A stretch of 64,000 nt of DNA from Candidatus Aminicenantes bacterium (GCA_026393855.1 JAPKZJ010000087.1:1-64000), one strand, 5' to 3'; numbered from the stretch's first letter, positions 1 to 8,593 are shown. The notes: generated from the sequence alone by a model not told the origin. Translations and numbers: made by a program.

Positions 1-1
1 G

Positions 2-34
2 GAGGAGGATGGCAAAGCCCCGGAGTATATTTAG
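2..34 (+). CDS. possible C-terminal tail of an upstream gene
   Basis: One frame open from the window edge reads ten codons ending in a TAG stop at 32-34. It is followed 22 bases later by an intrinsic-terminator-like hairpin, which makes a gene end here plausible. Ten residues are too few to identify a family, and the other two frames also stay open for a while, so this is only a suggestion. Confidence 0.25.
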   Translation, partial: EEDGKAPEYI

Positions 35-56
35 GGTCATACTGAGCGGCGCCTTT

Positions 57-81
57 ACCCCGATTTGAAAATCGGGGTTTT
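57..81 (+). terminator. rho-independent terminator
   Basis: A 9-10 bp perfect stem (ACCCCGATT pairing with AATCGGGGT across a TGAA-type loop) is followed directly by TTTT. It should end transcription of whatever lies left of the window and insulate the cytochrome gene that starts 40 bases later. Confidence 0.7.
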
Positions 82-120
82 GTGCCGCGAACGTATGGGG
101 CCGACATCCGAGGAGGATTC

Positions 121-639
121 ATGAAGAAGGCGATCGTCTCCCTTGCTTTGGCCCTGGCGGTGTTGACCGCGATCGCGGCCGCCCAAACGCCGACCTACGT
201 GGGCGCCGACAAATGCGCCCTTTGCCACAAGACCGAAAGGCAAGGCCTGCAGTTCGTGATCTGGCAGGGCGCCAAACACGCCAAGTCCTTCGCCACCCTG
301 AGCTCCCCGCAGGCCGCCCAGAATGCCCAAGCCCTCGGTGTCGCCAAGCCCGCGGAAGATCCCAAGTGCCTCAAGTGCCATGCGCCTCTCCACGACAAGG
401 CCCCCGCCCTCATGGCCGAGGGAGTGACCTGCGAGGTCTGCCACGGCCCCGGCTCCGACTACAAGGCCCTTGCGGTCATGAAGAATCGCGAGGAATCGGC
501 CAAGAAGGGGCTCATCCTCTTTCCGAACCCCGACGACATCAAGGCCCAGTGCCTGAAGTGCCACGAGAACGCCCATGGGCTGACCTTCGATTTCGCGGCC
601 GCTTGGGCCAAGATCAAGCACCCCATTCCGGCCAAGTGA
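121..639 (+). CDS. tetraheme c-type cytochrome (cytochrome c554-like)
   Basis: A 172-residue exported electron-transfer protein. Residues 1-21 form a Sec signal peptide ending in AAAQ. Four CxxCH heme sites are visible: CALCH near 32, CLKCH near 84, CEVCH near 106 and CLKCH near 147, with extra histidines (KHAKS, AHGL) that could serve as distal ligands. Spacing and the CEVCHGPG motif resemble the cytochrome c554/multiheme NrfH-like families. The start at 121 was chosen because AGGAGG lies 5 bases upstream; an in-frame GTG at 82 would add a non-signal extension. It stands alone after a terminator, with no oxidase or reductase beside it, so the electron partner is unknown. Confidence 0.9.
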   Translation: MKKAIVSLALALAVLTAIAAAQTPTYVGADKCALCHKTERQGLQFVIWQGAKHAKSFATLSSPQAAQNAQALGVAKPAEDPKCLKCHAPLHDKAPALMAEGVTCEVCHGPGSDYKALAVMKNREESAKKGLILFPNPDDIKAQCLKCHENAHGLTFDFAAAWAKIKHPIPAK

Positions 640-740
640 CGGGGCCGGATCTCCGGCTCCCCATCCGTCCCGGCCGGCCGGCCCGTGCGGCGGCCCGGGA
701 CTCCGAACCGCGTGAGTTTTCCCGTCGTTGAGAGAAATAT

Positions 741-1388
741 CTATTTATTCTGAAGCTGGAAGGCGTCGATAATCCGGCGCAGTTCGCGGGCCGCGGCTTC
801 CGGATCGGAAGCGGCCATGATCGCCGAAACGACGGCCAGTCCGTCGGCGCCGGCCGCCAAAACCGCGGCGGCGTTGGCGGCGTTGAGGCCGCCGATGGCC
901 GCCAGGGGAAGCGCCGTCGCCGCCCGCAGGCACCGCAGCCCCTCCGGCCCCCAGGCCGGACCGGCATCCCCTTTGGTCGGCGTGGGAAAGATGGGGCCCA
1001 CGCCCAGATAATCCGCACCCCGGTTCGCGGCCGCAACGGCCTGGGCCGGATTCTCCACCGACAGCCCGATAATCGCGTCCGGGCCCAGGATGCGGCGGGC
1101 TTCCTCTGGAGGCGCATCGCTCTGCCCTAGATGGACCCCGTCGGCGCCCGATGCAAGAGCGACGTCGACGCGGTCGTTGATGAGGAGCGGGACGCGGCTG
1201 GGAGCCAAGAGGGATTTCAGACGGACGGCCGTTTCGATGAACGCCGCCGTCGCGAGCCTCTTCTCGCGAAGCTGAACCGCCGTCACGCCGCCCCGGACCG
1301 CCGCGGCCACGACATCCTCGAGGAAACGGCCCGCGGCCAGATCCCGGTCGGTGATCAGATACAGGCGCAGATCGAACGGCCGGGTCAC
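741..1388 (-). CDS. thiE: thiamine phosphate synthase ThiE
   Basis: A 215-residue TIM-barrel enzyme that joins hydroxymethylpyrimidine diphosphate and thiazole phosphate to make thiamine monophosphate. Family motifs are present in order: YLITDR near the N-terminus, VQLREK near residue 40, LLINDRVDVAL, GVHLGQ, then GVGPIFPTPTK (pyrophosphate loop) and AIGGLNAAN. The start is GTG, and its GTGA overlaps the thiM stop, so the pair is translationally coupled. With only thiM beside it, the cluster looks like thiazole salvage rather than full synthesis. I looked for a TPP riboswitch upstream of the pair and did not find one. Confidence 0.95.
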   Translation of the reverse strand: MTRPFDLRLYLITDRDLAAGRFLEDVVAAAVRGGVTAVQLREKRLATAAFIETAVRLKSLLAPSRVPLLINDRVDVALASGADGVHLGQSDAPPEEARRILGPDAIIGLSVENPAQAVAAANRGADYLGVGPIFPTPTKGDAGPAWGPEGLRCLRAATALPLAAIGGLNAANAAAVLAAGADGLAVVSAIMAASDPEAAARELRRIIDAFQLQNK

Positions 1389-2188
1389 CCTTCCTCCAGA
1401 CGCAGGCGCGACCGGACGGCCTCTGCGCTTAGGGCGTAAAGGGCGTCGAGAAACCGGACTTGGAGCGAAGCTGGACCGGACGCGCCTTCCGCCGCCATCT
1501 CGCCGGCAATGCCCATGACGGCCATGGCGTGGACGGCCGCCGCAAAGGGCGAGGGGTTGACCGCGGTAAAAGCCCCGGTCAGAGCGGTCGCGACACAGCC
1601 CAGGCCGGTCACCCTCGGCATCAAGGGATGGCCGTTGGCCACTCGAACGAGAGCGGCCGGCCCGACGATGATGTCCACGGGGCCGCTGACGCTGACGACC
1701 GGGCCGAAGCGGCCGGCCAGCATCCGGGCCGCTTCCAAAGCGTCGGCGGGATCATGGCGGCTGTCCACGCCCTTGGTCCCGGCCTCGGCCAGGGCCAAGG
1801 CCCGGATTTCGGAGGCGTTGCCGCGCAGCACCGCCGGGCGAGCTGTTTCGAGCAAAGCCAGCGCGGTCTCGGTCCGAAAGCGGGTGGCGCCCGCCCCGAC
1901 CGGGTCGAGGACGATCGGGATGCCCGCGGCCCGGGCCGCCGCCGCGGCCAAGCCCATCGCTTCGATCCAGGGCCGGCTGAGCGTCCCGATGTTGAGGACC
2001 AGGGCCCGGGCGAGCCCGGCCATCTCGGCCACTTCCTCGGGGGCATGGGCCATGACCGGCGAAGCTCCCAGGGCCAGCAGCGCGTTGGCGGTCAGGCTCA
2101 TGGCCACATAGTTGGTGATGTTGTGAACGAGCGGGCGCTCGGCCCGGATCCTCTCGATGTCCCGCCAGATCCCCTGGGCGTCGGTCAT
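1385..2188 (-). CDS. thiM: hydroxyethylthiazole kinase ThiM
   Basis: A 267-residue kinase that phosphorylates 4-methyl-5-(2-hydroxyethyl)thiazole for thiamine salvage. Recognisable motifs are VHNITNYVAM near residue 20, ASPVMAHAPEEV, VLDPVGAGATRFR (ATP/magnesium region) and TGLGCVATALTGAF, which carries the catalytic cysteine expected for ThiM. The ATG at 2188 has AGGAGG about 6 bases upstream. It precedes and overlaps thiE; the two enzymes catalyse consecutive steps. A strong terminator separates it from the YHS gene upstream, so it probably has its own promoter, which I could not pick out. Confidence 0.95.
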   Translation of the reverse strand: MTDAQGIWRDIERIRAERPLVHNITNYVAMSLTANALLALGASPVMAHAPEEVAEMAGLARALVLNIGTLSRPWIEAMGLAAAAARAAGIPIVLDPVGAGATRFRTETALALLETARPAVLRGNASEIRALALAEAGTKGVDSRHDPADALEAARMLAGRFGPVVSVSGPVDIIVGPAALVRVANGHPLMPRVTGLGCVATALTGAFTAVNPSPFAAAVHAMAVMGIAGEMAAEGASGPASLQVRFLDALYALSAEAVRSRLRLEEG

Positions 2189-2235
2189 AGCGTCCTCCTG
2201 ATTCCCGAGCCGCTTCCCGCACCGGCCCGGAAGCG

Positions 2236-2283
2236 AAAAAAAAGGCCGTCTCCCCCGGCTTCGATCAGACGGAGGAAACGGCC
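2236..2283 (-). terminator. rho-independent terminator after the YHS-domain gene
   Basis: On the minus strand a 14-base arm (2283-2270) pairs with 2257-2244 with G-U wobbles only, followed by eight U residues (A8 at 2236-2243 on plus). It sits 12 bases past the YHS gene stop and separates the copper genes from thiM. Confidence 0.85.
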
Positions 2284-2294
2284 TTGGAACGTCG

Positions 2295-3068
2295 TTACTT
2301 CTTGGTCGCGCAGCCGGCGCAGCCGGTGCAACCGGTCTCGGCCATCGGGCCGGCGGCCGGGGTCTTCTTCATCTCTTTCATGTCCTTCATGTTCATATCT
2401 TTCATCTTGGCCGCATGCTCCTGGATCTTCTTGACCGTCTCGGCGTTCTTGGAGGTCAGGGTGATGACGACACCGTTCTTGGTCGTTTCGATCTTGCGCT
2501 CGACGTCGGGGAGCATCATCGGGCAGCCGGCCATGCCTTCCATGCCGGCGGCCATCTTCTCGTGCATCATGCCCTGGCCCTTCATCATGCCGGCCATCGG
2601 CTTGGCCTCGGCGGCCAGATACTTCTCGGGCTCCTTGGCGAAGGAGGTCTTGCAGCCTTCGCTGCAGAAGTAATAGGTTGTGCCCTTGTATTCGTAGGTC
2701 CACTTGGCCGTGGCCTTGTCGACCGTCATGCCGCAAACGAGGTCCTTGGCCTTGGACGGATCGACGGCCTGGCCCTGCATCATCTGGCCGTGCATCATGC
2801 CCTGGCCTTTCATCTCGCCCATGGGCTTGGTCTCGGCCCCGGGGGCCAAATACTTCTCGGGGTCCTTGATGAAGGACGTCTTGCAGCTCTCCCCGCAGAA
2901 GTAATAGGTCGTGCCTTTGTAGTCGTAGGTGTATGTGGCGGTCGATTTGGTCACCGACATGCCGCAGACGGGGTCCTTGGCCTTGTCCGGGCCTTGGGAC
3001 GCGACCAGCCAACCGCCCGCCGCCACGAGAAGCAGCAGGACGAGAATCAGCAAGCTCGATTTCTTCAT
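2295..3068 (-). CDS. exported two-YHS-domain, Met/Cys-rich metal-binding protein
   Basis: A 257-residue protein with an N-terminal hydrophobic segment (about residues 5-22) that anchors or exports it. Two YHS domains follow (about 31-75 and 109-153), each with the DPVCGM/DLVCGM opening, YYFC and CKTSF cysteines and a DPEKYL/EPEKYL end. Linkers are rich in MKGQGMMHGQMM-type methionine clusters, a copper(I)-liking composition, and the tail ends with CTGCAGC. The two YHS copies look like an internal duplication. It lies downstream of csoR-copA and has its own promoter at 3118-3147. A periplasmic copper-binding or buffering role is inferred from context; no enzymatic motif is seen. Confidence 0.85.
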   Translation of the reverse strand: MKKSSLLILVLLLLVAAGGWLVASQGPDKAKDPVCGMSVTKSTATYTYDYKGTTYYFCGESCKTSFIKDPEKYLAPGAETKPMGEMKGQGMMHGQMMQGQAVDPSKAKDLVCGMTVDKATAKWTYEYKGTTYYFCSEGCKTSFAKEPEKYLAAEAKPMAGMMKGQGMMHEKMAAGMEGMAGCPMMLPDVERKIETTKNGVVITLTSKNAETVKKIQEHAAKMKDMNMKDMKEMKKTPAAGPMAETGCTGCAGCATKK

Positions 3069-3117
3069 TGGAACCTCCGTTCGATTCGGCCCCCCGAGGG
3101 GCGGCCGTTGAACGCCT

Positions 3118-3147
3118 ATTATACATATTTATGATAGGATAAATCAA
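3118..3147 (-). promoter_or_regulatory. promoter of the YHS-domain gene
   Basis: On the minus strand TTGATT (3147-3142), an 18-base spacer and a perfect TATAAT (3123-3118) lie about 50 bases upstream of the YHS gene start, in an AT-rich patch unlike its GC-rich surroundings. Confidence 0.65.
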
Positions 3148-3207
3148 ACCACCGTTCGCGGGACGCAGGCTTGAAGGCCGGCCTCCTTCAGACGCCGGCC
3201 GGGGCGG

Positions 3208-3309
3208 TCACAGCCGGGGCGTCCGCATCCGGCGCCGGGGGAAGAAATACAGGTTGACGAAGGCGATCAGCCCCAGTCCGGCCAGGCTCACCAGGATTTT
3301 CGCAATCAT
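3208..3309 (-). CDS. 33-residue single-helix membrane peptide in the copper operon
   Basis: A short ORF starting 10 bases past the copA stop, with a perfect AAGGAGG 5 bases before its ATG. It encodes one strongly hydrophobic helix (about residues 4-24, ILVSLAGLGLIAFVNLYFF) followed by a basic tail PPRRRMRTPRL, giving a positive-inside C-terminus. The leading helix resembles the membrane anchor of small cupredoxin-domain proteins that often follow CopA, but no cupredoxin domain follows. It may therefore be a genuine micro-subunit or a shortened relic. The ribosome binding site and operon position support translation; function is unknown. Confidence 0.65.
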   Translation of the reverse strand: MIAKILVSLAGLGLIAFVNLYFFPRRRMRTPRL

Positions 3310-3319
3310 GCCGCCTCCT

Positions 3320-5845
3320 TCAATCGCCCGGGCGGAAACGCCGGAGGCGAAGGGAATTCGAAACCACCGAGACCGAGCTGAAGGCCATGGCGGCGGACGC
3401 CAGCATCGGGTTGAGCAGAAGGCCGAAGAAGGGATAGAGGAGACCCGCCGCCACGGGGATGCCGATGACGTTGTAAAAAAAAGCCCAGAAGAGGTTCTGC
3501 TTGATCGTTCGGATCGTCCGACGGCTTAGGGCGATGGCTCGCGCGACGCCGGCCAGATCGCCCCTGATCAGGGTGATGTCGGCGGCTTCCATGGCCACGT
3601 CGGTGCCCGTCCCGATGGCGATCCCGACGTCGGCCTGGGCCAGGGCCGGAGCGTCGTTGATCCCGTCGCCGACCATGGCCACCCGGCGACCCTCGGCCTG
3701 CAGGGCGCGGATCGCCGCCGTTTTATCCGCGGGCAGCAGCTCGGCCCGAACCCGGTCTACACCCGCCGCCCGGGCCACTGCCTCGGCGGTTCGGCGGTGA
3801 TCGCCGGTTAGCATGACGACCTCCAGGCCGAGCCCCTTGAGCTTCGCAACGGCGTCCGCCGCCCCGTCCTTGAGGGGATCCGCGATGCCCAGAAGCCCTG
3901 CCGCCCGCCCGTCCGCCGCCGCATAGACCGGCGTCTTGCCCTCGCCGGCCAGGTTTTCGCCGCGGGCCGCCAGGCCGGAGGCGTCGATGCCCCGCGACTC
4001 CAGGAGGGCCTTGGTCCCGACGAGGACCCGCCGACCTCCCACGACGGCTTCGACCCCCCGGCCTTCGAGGGCCATGAAATCGGCCGCGGCCTCGAGCTCG
4101 AGGCCCCGTGATCCGGCGGCTTCGACGACGGCCGAGGCCAGGGGATGCTCGGAAGGACGCTCGGCCGCGGCCATGAGCGAGAGCAGGGCGTCCGCCGTCC
4201 AGCCCTCGGCGGGGACGACATCGGTCACCTCCGGCGTTCCCTTGGTCAGCGTCCCGGTCTTGTCGAAAACCACGGTCGTAATCTTATGGGCTGTTTCCAG
4301 GCTGGCGCCGTTTTTAATGAGGATGCCGTGCTCGGCCCCCTTGCCCGTCCCGACCATGATCGCGGTCGGCGTCGCCAGGCCCAGGGCGCAAGGGCAGGCA
4401 ATGATCATCACGGCCACGAAGTTGAGCAGGGCCATGGTCAGCGCCGGCCGGGGGCCGAAATCGAACCACAGGACGAAGGTCAGGACGGCGATCGAGATGA
4501 CGACCGGGACGAAGACGCCGGCGATCCGGTCCGCCAGCCGTTGAATCGGGGCCTTGGAACCCTGGGCTTCTCGGACCAGGCGCACGATCTGGGCCAATGC
4601 GGTGTCCCGGCCGACCCGGGTGGCCTGAAACTCGAAGCTGCCCGTCTTGTTCATCGTCGCTCCGATCACCTCTCCCCCGGCTTCCTTGGCCACGGGCAGG
4701 CTTTCGCCGGTGATCATGGACTCGTCCACGGCCGACTTGCCTTTGAGCACGACGCCGTCCACGGGAATCCTCTCGCCCGGACGCACCACCAGGATGTCGC
4801 CGACAGCGACGTCCCGGACGGGCACTTCGATCTCGCCCGGCCCGCGGACGACATGGGCCGTCGCCGGCTGCAGCCCGATGAGCCTGCGGATGGCGTCCGA
4901 GGTGCGGCCTTTAGCCCTCGCTTCGAGCAGGCGCCCAAAAAGAATCAGAGTGATGATCACGGCCGAGGTGTCGAAATAGACGTCGGGCTTCAGACCGCCG
5001 CGGGTGAAGAGCGCCGGCGCCACGGTCGCTGCAACGCTGTAGCCGTAGGCGGCGGAAGTGCCGACGGCGACGAGAGTGTTCATATCCGCGGTCCGGTGGC
5101 GGAAGGCGGACCAGGCGCCTTGGTAAAAGCGACCGCCGATCCAAAACTGGACCGGGGTGGCCAGGGCCCAGAGGAGAAGAGGCGAGCCCAGCCACGCCGG
5201 GAAGCCCGGGATGAGGTGTCCCAAGCTTCCAATCAGGACGGCGGCGCTGAAGGCCAGACCGAAGAGGAACCGGGAGCGGAGCCGCCGCCAATCGCGGTCC
5301 CGCAACGCGGCTTCGACGTCCTCCTCCTCGCCCTCGTCGGAGGCTCGGACCACACCATAGCCGGCCGCCTCGATCGCCGCCTCGATCTCGGCCCGCCGGA
5401 TTTCGTTGGGCAGATACTCGACGGTCGCCCGATTCGTGGCCAAATTGACGGCGGCCGTCAGGACGCCCTTGACGGCGAGCAGGGCTTCCTCGACCCGGCG
5501 GACGCAGGACGCGCAGTGGAGGCCCTGGACCGCGATCTCGACCTTGGCCGAGGCCACTTCATAGCCGGCCCGGCGGACGGCCTGAACAAGATCCGCGGCT
5601 TTCACCAGCCGGGGCGAGAACAGGACGCTGGCCCGGGCCGAGGCGAAGTTCACCCCGGCTTCGTCCACCCCTTCGATGTCGGATAAGGCCCGCTCGACGG
5701 AACGGGCGCAATTGGCGCAGCTCATCCCCGTGACCGGAATCTCAAGGCGGGTCGCTCCGGGGGCGGCGGGATTCTTCTCCCGCGGGGTAGGGGGTGCCAT
5801 GGGCTCCCGGGAACCCGTCCGATATTTCTCGGGATCGATAGCCAT
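3320..5845 (-). CDS. copA: copper-exporting P1B-type ATPase CopA
   Basis: An 841-residue ATPase that pumps Cu(I) across the inner membrane. Two heavy-metal-associated domains carry GMSCANC (about 40-46) and GLHCASC (about 108-114). The membrane CPC motif is at 484-486, the phosphorylated aspartate at 528 in DKTGTLTKG, the SEHPLA nucleotide-binding motif near 566 and GDGINDAPA near 726. C-terminal YN (791-792) and MAFSS (820-824) are copper-type membrane-8 signatures. The start has AAGGAGG 6 bases upstream, overlapping the csoR stop. The first residues, [10 protein letters not shown], look like the last turn of a YHS domain, suggesting an ancestral YHS-HMA-ATPase fusion that lost its front. 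It lies in a csoR-led operon, hence copper-induced. Confidence 0.96.
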   Translation of the reverse strand: MAIDPEKYRTGSREPMAPPTPREKNPAAPGATRLEIPVTGMSCANCARSVERALSDIEGVDEAGVNFASARASVLFSPRLVKAADLVQAVRRAGYEVASAKVEIAVQGLHCASCVRRVEEALLAVKGVLTAAVNLATNRATVEYLPNEIRRAEIEAAIEAAGYGVVRASDEGEEEDVEAALRDRDWRRLRSRFLFGLAFSAAVLIGSLGHLIPGFPAWLGSPLLLWALATPVQFWIGGRFYQGAWSAFRHRTADMNTLVAVGTSAAYGYSVAATVAPALFTRGGLKPDVYFDTSAVIITLILFGRLLEARAKGRTSDAIRRLIGLQPATAHVVRGPGEIEVPVRDVAVGDILVVRPGERIPVDGVVLKGKSAVDESMITGESLPVAKEAGGEVIGATMNKTGSFEFQATRVGRDTALAQIVRLVREAQGSKAPIQRLADRIAGVFVPVVISIAVLTFVLWFDFGPRPALTMALLNFVAVMIIACPCALGLATPTAIMVGTGKGAEHGILIKNGASLETAHKITTVVFDKTGTLTKGTPEVTDVVPAEGWTADALLSLMAAAERPSEHPLASAVVEAAGSRGLELEAAADFMALEGRGVEAVVGGRRVLVGTKALLESRGIDASGLAARGENLAGEGKTPVYAAADGRAAGLLGIADPLKDGAADAVAKLKGLGLEVVMLTGDHRRTAEAVARAAGVDRVRAELLPADKTAAIRALQAEGRRVAMVGDGINDAPALAQADVGIAIGTGTDVAMEAADITLIRGDLAGVARAIALSRRTIRTIKQNLFWAFFYNVIGIPVAAGLLYPFFGLLLNPMLASAAMAFSSVSVVSNSLRLRRFRPGD

Positions 5846-5856
5846 GTTGAACCTCC

Positions 5857-6144
5857 TTAGCGCCGAGCCCGGAAGCGGCCCAGTACGTCCACGATCTCCG
5901 CGATCTTCCGATCCTGGTCGTCCCGGTCACGTCCGGCCAGCGAGTCGCGGACGCATGTCCGCAGGTGCCGGGCCAGGATGTTCTCCTCGACCTTGGCCAG
6001 CGCGCCGGCGATGGAGCGGATCTGGGTCAGGATGTCGATGCAATAGCGCCCGTCATCGACCATCTTCCGGACGCCCTGGACCTGGCCTTCGATCTTGCGC
6101 AGACGGCCGGCGTCGTCCGAGGGGGGCTTGGGTGGGTGGGTCAT
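5857..6144 (-). CDS. csoR: copper-sensing repressor CsoR
   Basis: A 95-residue all-helical DUF156/CsoR-family repressor. The Cu(I) ligand triad is complete: C35 in RYCIDIL, H60 and C64 in HLRTC. The start MTHPP at 6144 was chosen because GAGGAG lies 7 bases upstream and the promoter -10 box sits only 17 bases away; the longer open frame would run through the operator. It is first in the csoR-copA operon and most likely represses its own transcription by binding the palindrome at 6163-6186 until copper releases it. Confidence 0.92.
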   Translation of the reverse strand: MTHPPKPPSDDAGRLRKIEGQVQGVRKMVDDGRYCIDILTQIRSIAGALAKVEENILARHLRTCVRDSLAGRDRDDQDRKIAEIVDVLGRFRARR

Positions 6145-6160
6145 GGGATTCTCCTCGCCC

Positions 6161-6189
6161 ATTATACCATACCCCCCTATAGTATATGC
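6161..6189 (-). promoter_or_regulatory. csoR-copA promoter with overlapping CsoR operator
   Basis: On the minus strand a perfect TATAAT (6166-6161) lies 17 bases before the csoR start. Overlapping it and the spacer is an inverted repeat at 6163-6186: half-sites TATAC(T/C)ATA around a run of six G residues. The core TATAGGGGGGTATGGTA closely matches the known CsoR operator of Bacillus subtilis copZA (from memory). The -35 region is weak. Repressor binding here would block RNA polymerase directly. Confidence 0.75.
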
Positions 6190-6211
6190 ACGAGTCGGAC
6201 GCATCCCCTCC

Positions 6212-6334
6212 CGACCGGCCAAGGAGTCCGAGCCGCACGACTTCCTCTTGCTCGGCCTCCAGGTCCACCTGATGGCCGGAGCGAGGTCCGACTTCGGGAC
6301 GAAATTCTTGATCGCCGGCGGCATTTCCTACTAA
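6212..6334 (+). pseudogene. possible C-terminal remnant of a beta-barrel protein
   Basis: The plus-strand frame ending at the TAA at 6332-6334 reads alternating hydrophobic residues (FLLLGLQVHLMAGAR, then DFGTKFLIAGGISY), the pattern of the last strands of an outer-membrane barrel with its terminal aromatic residue. No start or upstream barrel is present; the frame runs back into the csoR promoter. It could be the decayed 3' end of a deleted gene or chance. Confidence 0.3.
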
Positions 6335-6401
6335 CCGGGCATCTGATAGAATACCCGCCCGGTCGGATCTCCTCTGTTCCCCCTTCCGGAAAAGATTGGC
6401 C

Positions 6402-7406
6402 ATGAAGAAAAAGCTCATCCCCGGCTGGCTTCTGATGGCGGGACTCGGCGGCTTCTCCCTGCTGATCCAAAACCTCATCACCGCGGGCGGCAAACACCCC
6501 CTGGAAGCCTCGGCCGTCGCCGTGATCCTGGGCCTCGTTCTGCGCAACTTCGGCCTCGTGCCGAAGATCTTCCTCCCCGGCCTCAAGCAGTTCGAGATGT
6601 TCCTCATCTGGGGCGTCATCCTCATCGGGGCCACCCTCAACTTCAGGGATTTCCGGACCCAAGGGGCGCGGATGCTGGCCGTCATCCTGGTCACCATGTT
6701 CGTCAGCTTCGTCGTCATCTACGCCCTGGCCAGGGTCTTCAAGCTCCCGGCCGCGCTTGCGACCCTGCTGGCCGTAGGGACGACCATCTGCGGCGGCTCG
6801 GCCATCGCCATCACCGCGCCGCTCATCAAAGCCCGCGAGGAGGAGACGAGCTACGCCATCGGCACCATCACCCTGTGGGGCCTTCTGGCGATCCTCGTCT
6901 ATCCGCAGATCGCCCGGCTGCTGGGCGTCGGCGACGTCGCCTTCGGCGTCTTCGCCGGCACGGCCATCCACTCCACCCCGCAAGTCGTCGGGGCGGGGTT
7001 CATCTATTCCGACCTGGCCGGCCGGACCGCCACCGCCGTCAAGCTGGTCCGCAATTGCTTCATGGCCCCGCTGGCCTTCCTGATCGCCGCCGGCTGGACC
7101 CGAGCCCGGATCCGGGCCTCCCGGGATGAGAAGCGCCCGGTCAACGCGGCCAAGGCCTTCCCCTGGTTCTTGTTCGGCTTCTATCTCATGGCCGGGCTCA
7201 ACACGGCCGGATACTTCACCCAAGCCGGCTTGGACGGCCTGACCTGGCTGGGCAAATTCCTGATCACCATCTCCATGGCCGGCATCGGGCTGAACACCCT
7301 GGTCAAAGCCTTCAAAGCCGTCGGGTTCAAACCCCTGCTGGTCGGCTTCCTCGGCGCGGTCGTCGTGGCCGGGGTGAGCGCGGGGATGATCGCTCTGCTG
7401 CTCTGA
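6402..7406 (+). CDS. YeiH/UPF0324 family putative sulfate exporter
   Basis: A 334-residue inner-membrane protein with about ten hydrophobic helices. The family hallmarks are clear: ASAVAVILGLVLRN, an ILIGATLNF-type segment, TTICGGSAIAITAP near residue 130, and AGTAIHSTPQVVGAG near residue 190. The family (PF03601) is annotated as putative sulfate exporters; the substrate is weakly established. The ATG at 6402 is preferred over the TTG two codons upstream. It lies alone between the copper operon and mnmA, and its ribosome binding site is weak. Confidence 0.85.
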   Translation: MKKKLIPGWLLMAGLGGFSLLIQNLITAGGKHPLEASAVAVILGLVLRNFGLVPKIFLPGLKQFEMFLIWGVILIGATLNFRDFRTQGARMLAVILVTMFVSFVVIYALARVFKLPAALATLLAVGTTICGGSAIAITAPLIKAREEETSYAIGTITLWGLLAILVYPQIARLLGVGDVAFGVFAGTAIHSTPQVVGAGFIYSDLAGRTATAVKLVRNCFMAPLAFLIAAGWTRARIRASRDEKRPVNAAKAFPWFLFGFYLMAGLNTAGYFTQAGLDGLTWLGKFLITISMAGIGLNTLVKAFKAVGFKPLLVGFLGAVVVAGVSAGMIALLL

Positions 7407-7421
7407 TCCCGATCGGCCGGA

Positions 7422-8555
7422 TTAAACGATCGTCCCGCCGCCGAGGACGACGTCGCCCTCGTAGAAGACCGCCGCCTGGCCGGGGGTGACCGCGCGTTGG
7501 GCCCGCTCGAACTCGACGACGATTCTCGCGCCTGCCTCGGGGTGCAGGACGGCCTTGGCTTCGGCGTGCCGGTAGCGGATCTTGACCGAGGCCGGCCGCG
7601 GCGCCGCAAGCCCCGCGATCCCGACCCAATTGAGATCCTCGACGACGAGGCTCCGGCGGAAGAGGGCCTCGTTCGGCCCGGCCGTGATCCGGTTGGCCGC
7701 GGCATCGATGCCGACGACATAGAGCGGCCGCGGCGCGGCGATGCCGAGACCCTTGCGCTGGCCGATGGTGTAATGGGCGATCCCGGCATGGCGGCCGAGC
7801 GGCCTCCCGGCGAGGTCGACGATGGCCCCCGGCCGGAACGCCTCCGGGGCGCGCGCCCGCAGGAACCCGGCGTAATCGTCGTCGGGGACGAAGCAGATCT
7901 CCTGGCTCTCCGGCTTATGCGCGACGGGCAGCCCCCACCTCTCGGCCAGGGCGCGGACTTCCGGCTTGCGCAGGGAACCGACCGGGAACAGCGTCTTAGC
8001 CAGGACGGCCTGGGTCAGGGGGAAGAGGAAGTAGGACTGGTCCTTGTCGGGATCGAGGCCTTTGCGCAACAGCCAGCGGCCCGAGCCCGCGTCGCGCTCG
8101 ACCCGGGCGTAGTGGCCGGTGGCCACGACCGTCGCGCCGAGCCGGCTCGCCCGCCGCAGGAGCGGCCCGAACTTGACGAAGCGGTTGCACCGGAGGCAGG
8201 GATTGGGCGTGCGGCCGCGGGCGTATTCCGAGACAAAATCCTCGATCACCGCCTTTTCGAACGTCCGCCGGAAATCGGCCGTGTAAAACGGAATGCCCAG
8301 GGCCGCGGCGACGGCGCCCGCATCCCGCCGGGCACTCGATCCGCAGCAGCTTCGCAGCTCCTCCGAAGCGCAGACCGCCCGGGGCAGGCCGAACAGGTTC
8401 ATGGTCAAGCCGATGACCTCATGACCCGCTTCCCGGAGCAGGGCGGCGGCGACGGAGGAATCCACGCCCCCGCTCATGGCCACGACAACGGGGCCGTGAA
8501 CGGACTCATCGTCGGCCGGGCTCCGTTCGATCCCTGGAACGCGTTGTGCTATCAT
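7422..8555 (-). CDS. mnmA: tRNA 2-thiouridylase MnmA
   Basis: A 377-residue enzyme that adds sulfur to U34 of Glu, Gln and Lys tRNAs. The PP-loop VAMSGGVDSSVAA is near residue 27. The catalytic cysteine pair is in NPCLRCNRFVKF (near 120) and SQEICFVPDD (near 218). The central GHYARV and DQSYFLF motifs and the C-terminal beta-barrel end with AVFYEGDVVLGGG are intact. There is no good ribosome binding site before the ATG at 8555 and the 5' region overlaps the promoter of the divergent gene at 8594, so the mRNA may be near-leaderless or translation may start a few codons later. Confidence 0.95.
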   Translation of the reverse strand: MIAQRVPGIERSPADDESVHGPVVVAMSGGVDSSVAAALLREAGHEVIGLTMNLFGLPRAVCASEELRSCCGSSARRDAGAVAAALGIPFYTADFRRTFEKAVIEDFVSEYARGRTPNPCLRCNRFVKFGPLLRRASRLGATVVATGHYARVERDAGSGRWLLRKGLDPDKDQSYFLFPLTQAVLAKTLFPVGSLRKPEVRALAERWGLPVAHKPESQEICFVPDDDYAGFLRARAPEAFRPGAIVDLAGRPLGRHAGIAHYTIGQRKGLGIAAPRPLYVVGIDAAANRITAGPNEALFRRSLVVEDLNWVGIAGLAAPRPASVKIRYRHAEAKAVLHPEAGARIVVEFERAQRAVTPGQAAVFYEGDVVLGGGTIV

Positions 8556-8571
8556 TTGCCGAGGCTATTTT
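8544..8571 (+). promoter_or_regulatory. promoter of the outer-membrane-like gene, overlapping the mnmA 5' end
   Basis: TTGTGC (8544-8549), a 16-base spacer and TATTTT (8566-8571). The same AT patch read on the minus strand gives TAAAAT (8572-8567) just upstream of the mnmA start, so two divergent promoters appear to share it. Confidence 0.5.
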
Positions 8572-8593
8572 ATCACGGCCCGGGAGAAGACCC

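Noticed and set aside
2189-2294. TPP riboswitch before thiM
   Set aside because: The gap is filled by an intrinsic terminator and a short stretch with none of the conserved CTGAGA and ACCTGATCTGG-type elements.
4145-5686. 513-codon plus-strand frame opposite copA
   Set aside because: The minus-strand copA frame has all P-type ATPase motifs, so this is a shadow.
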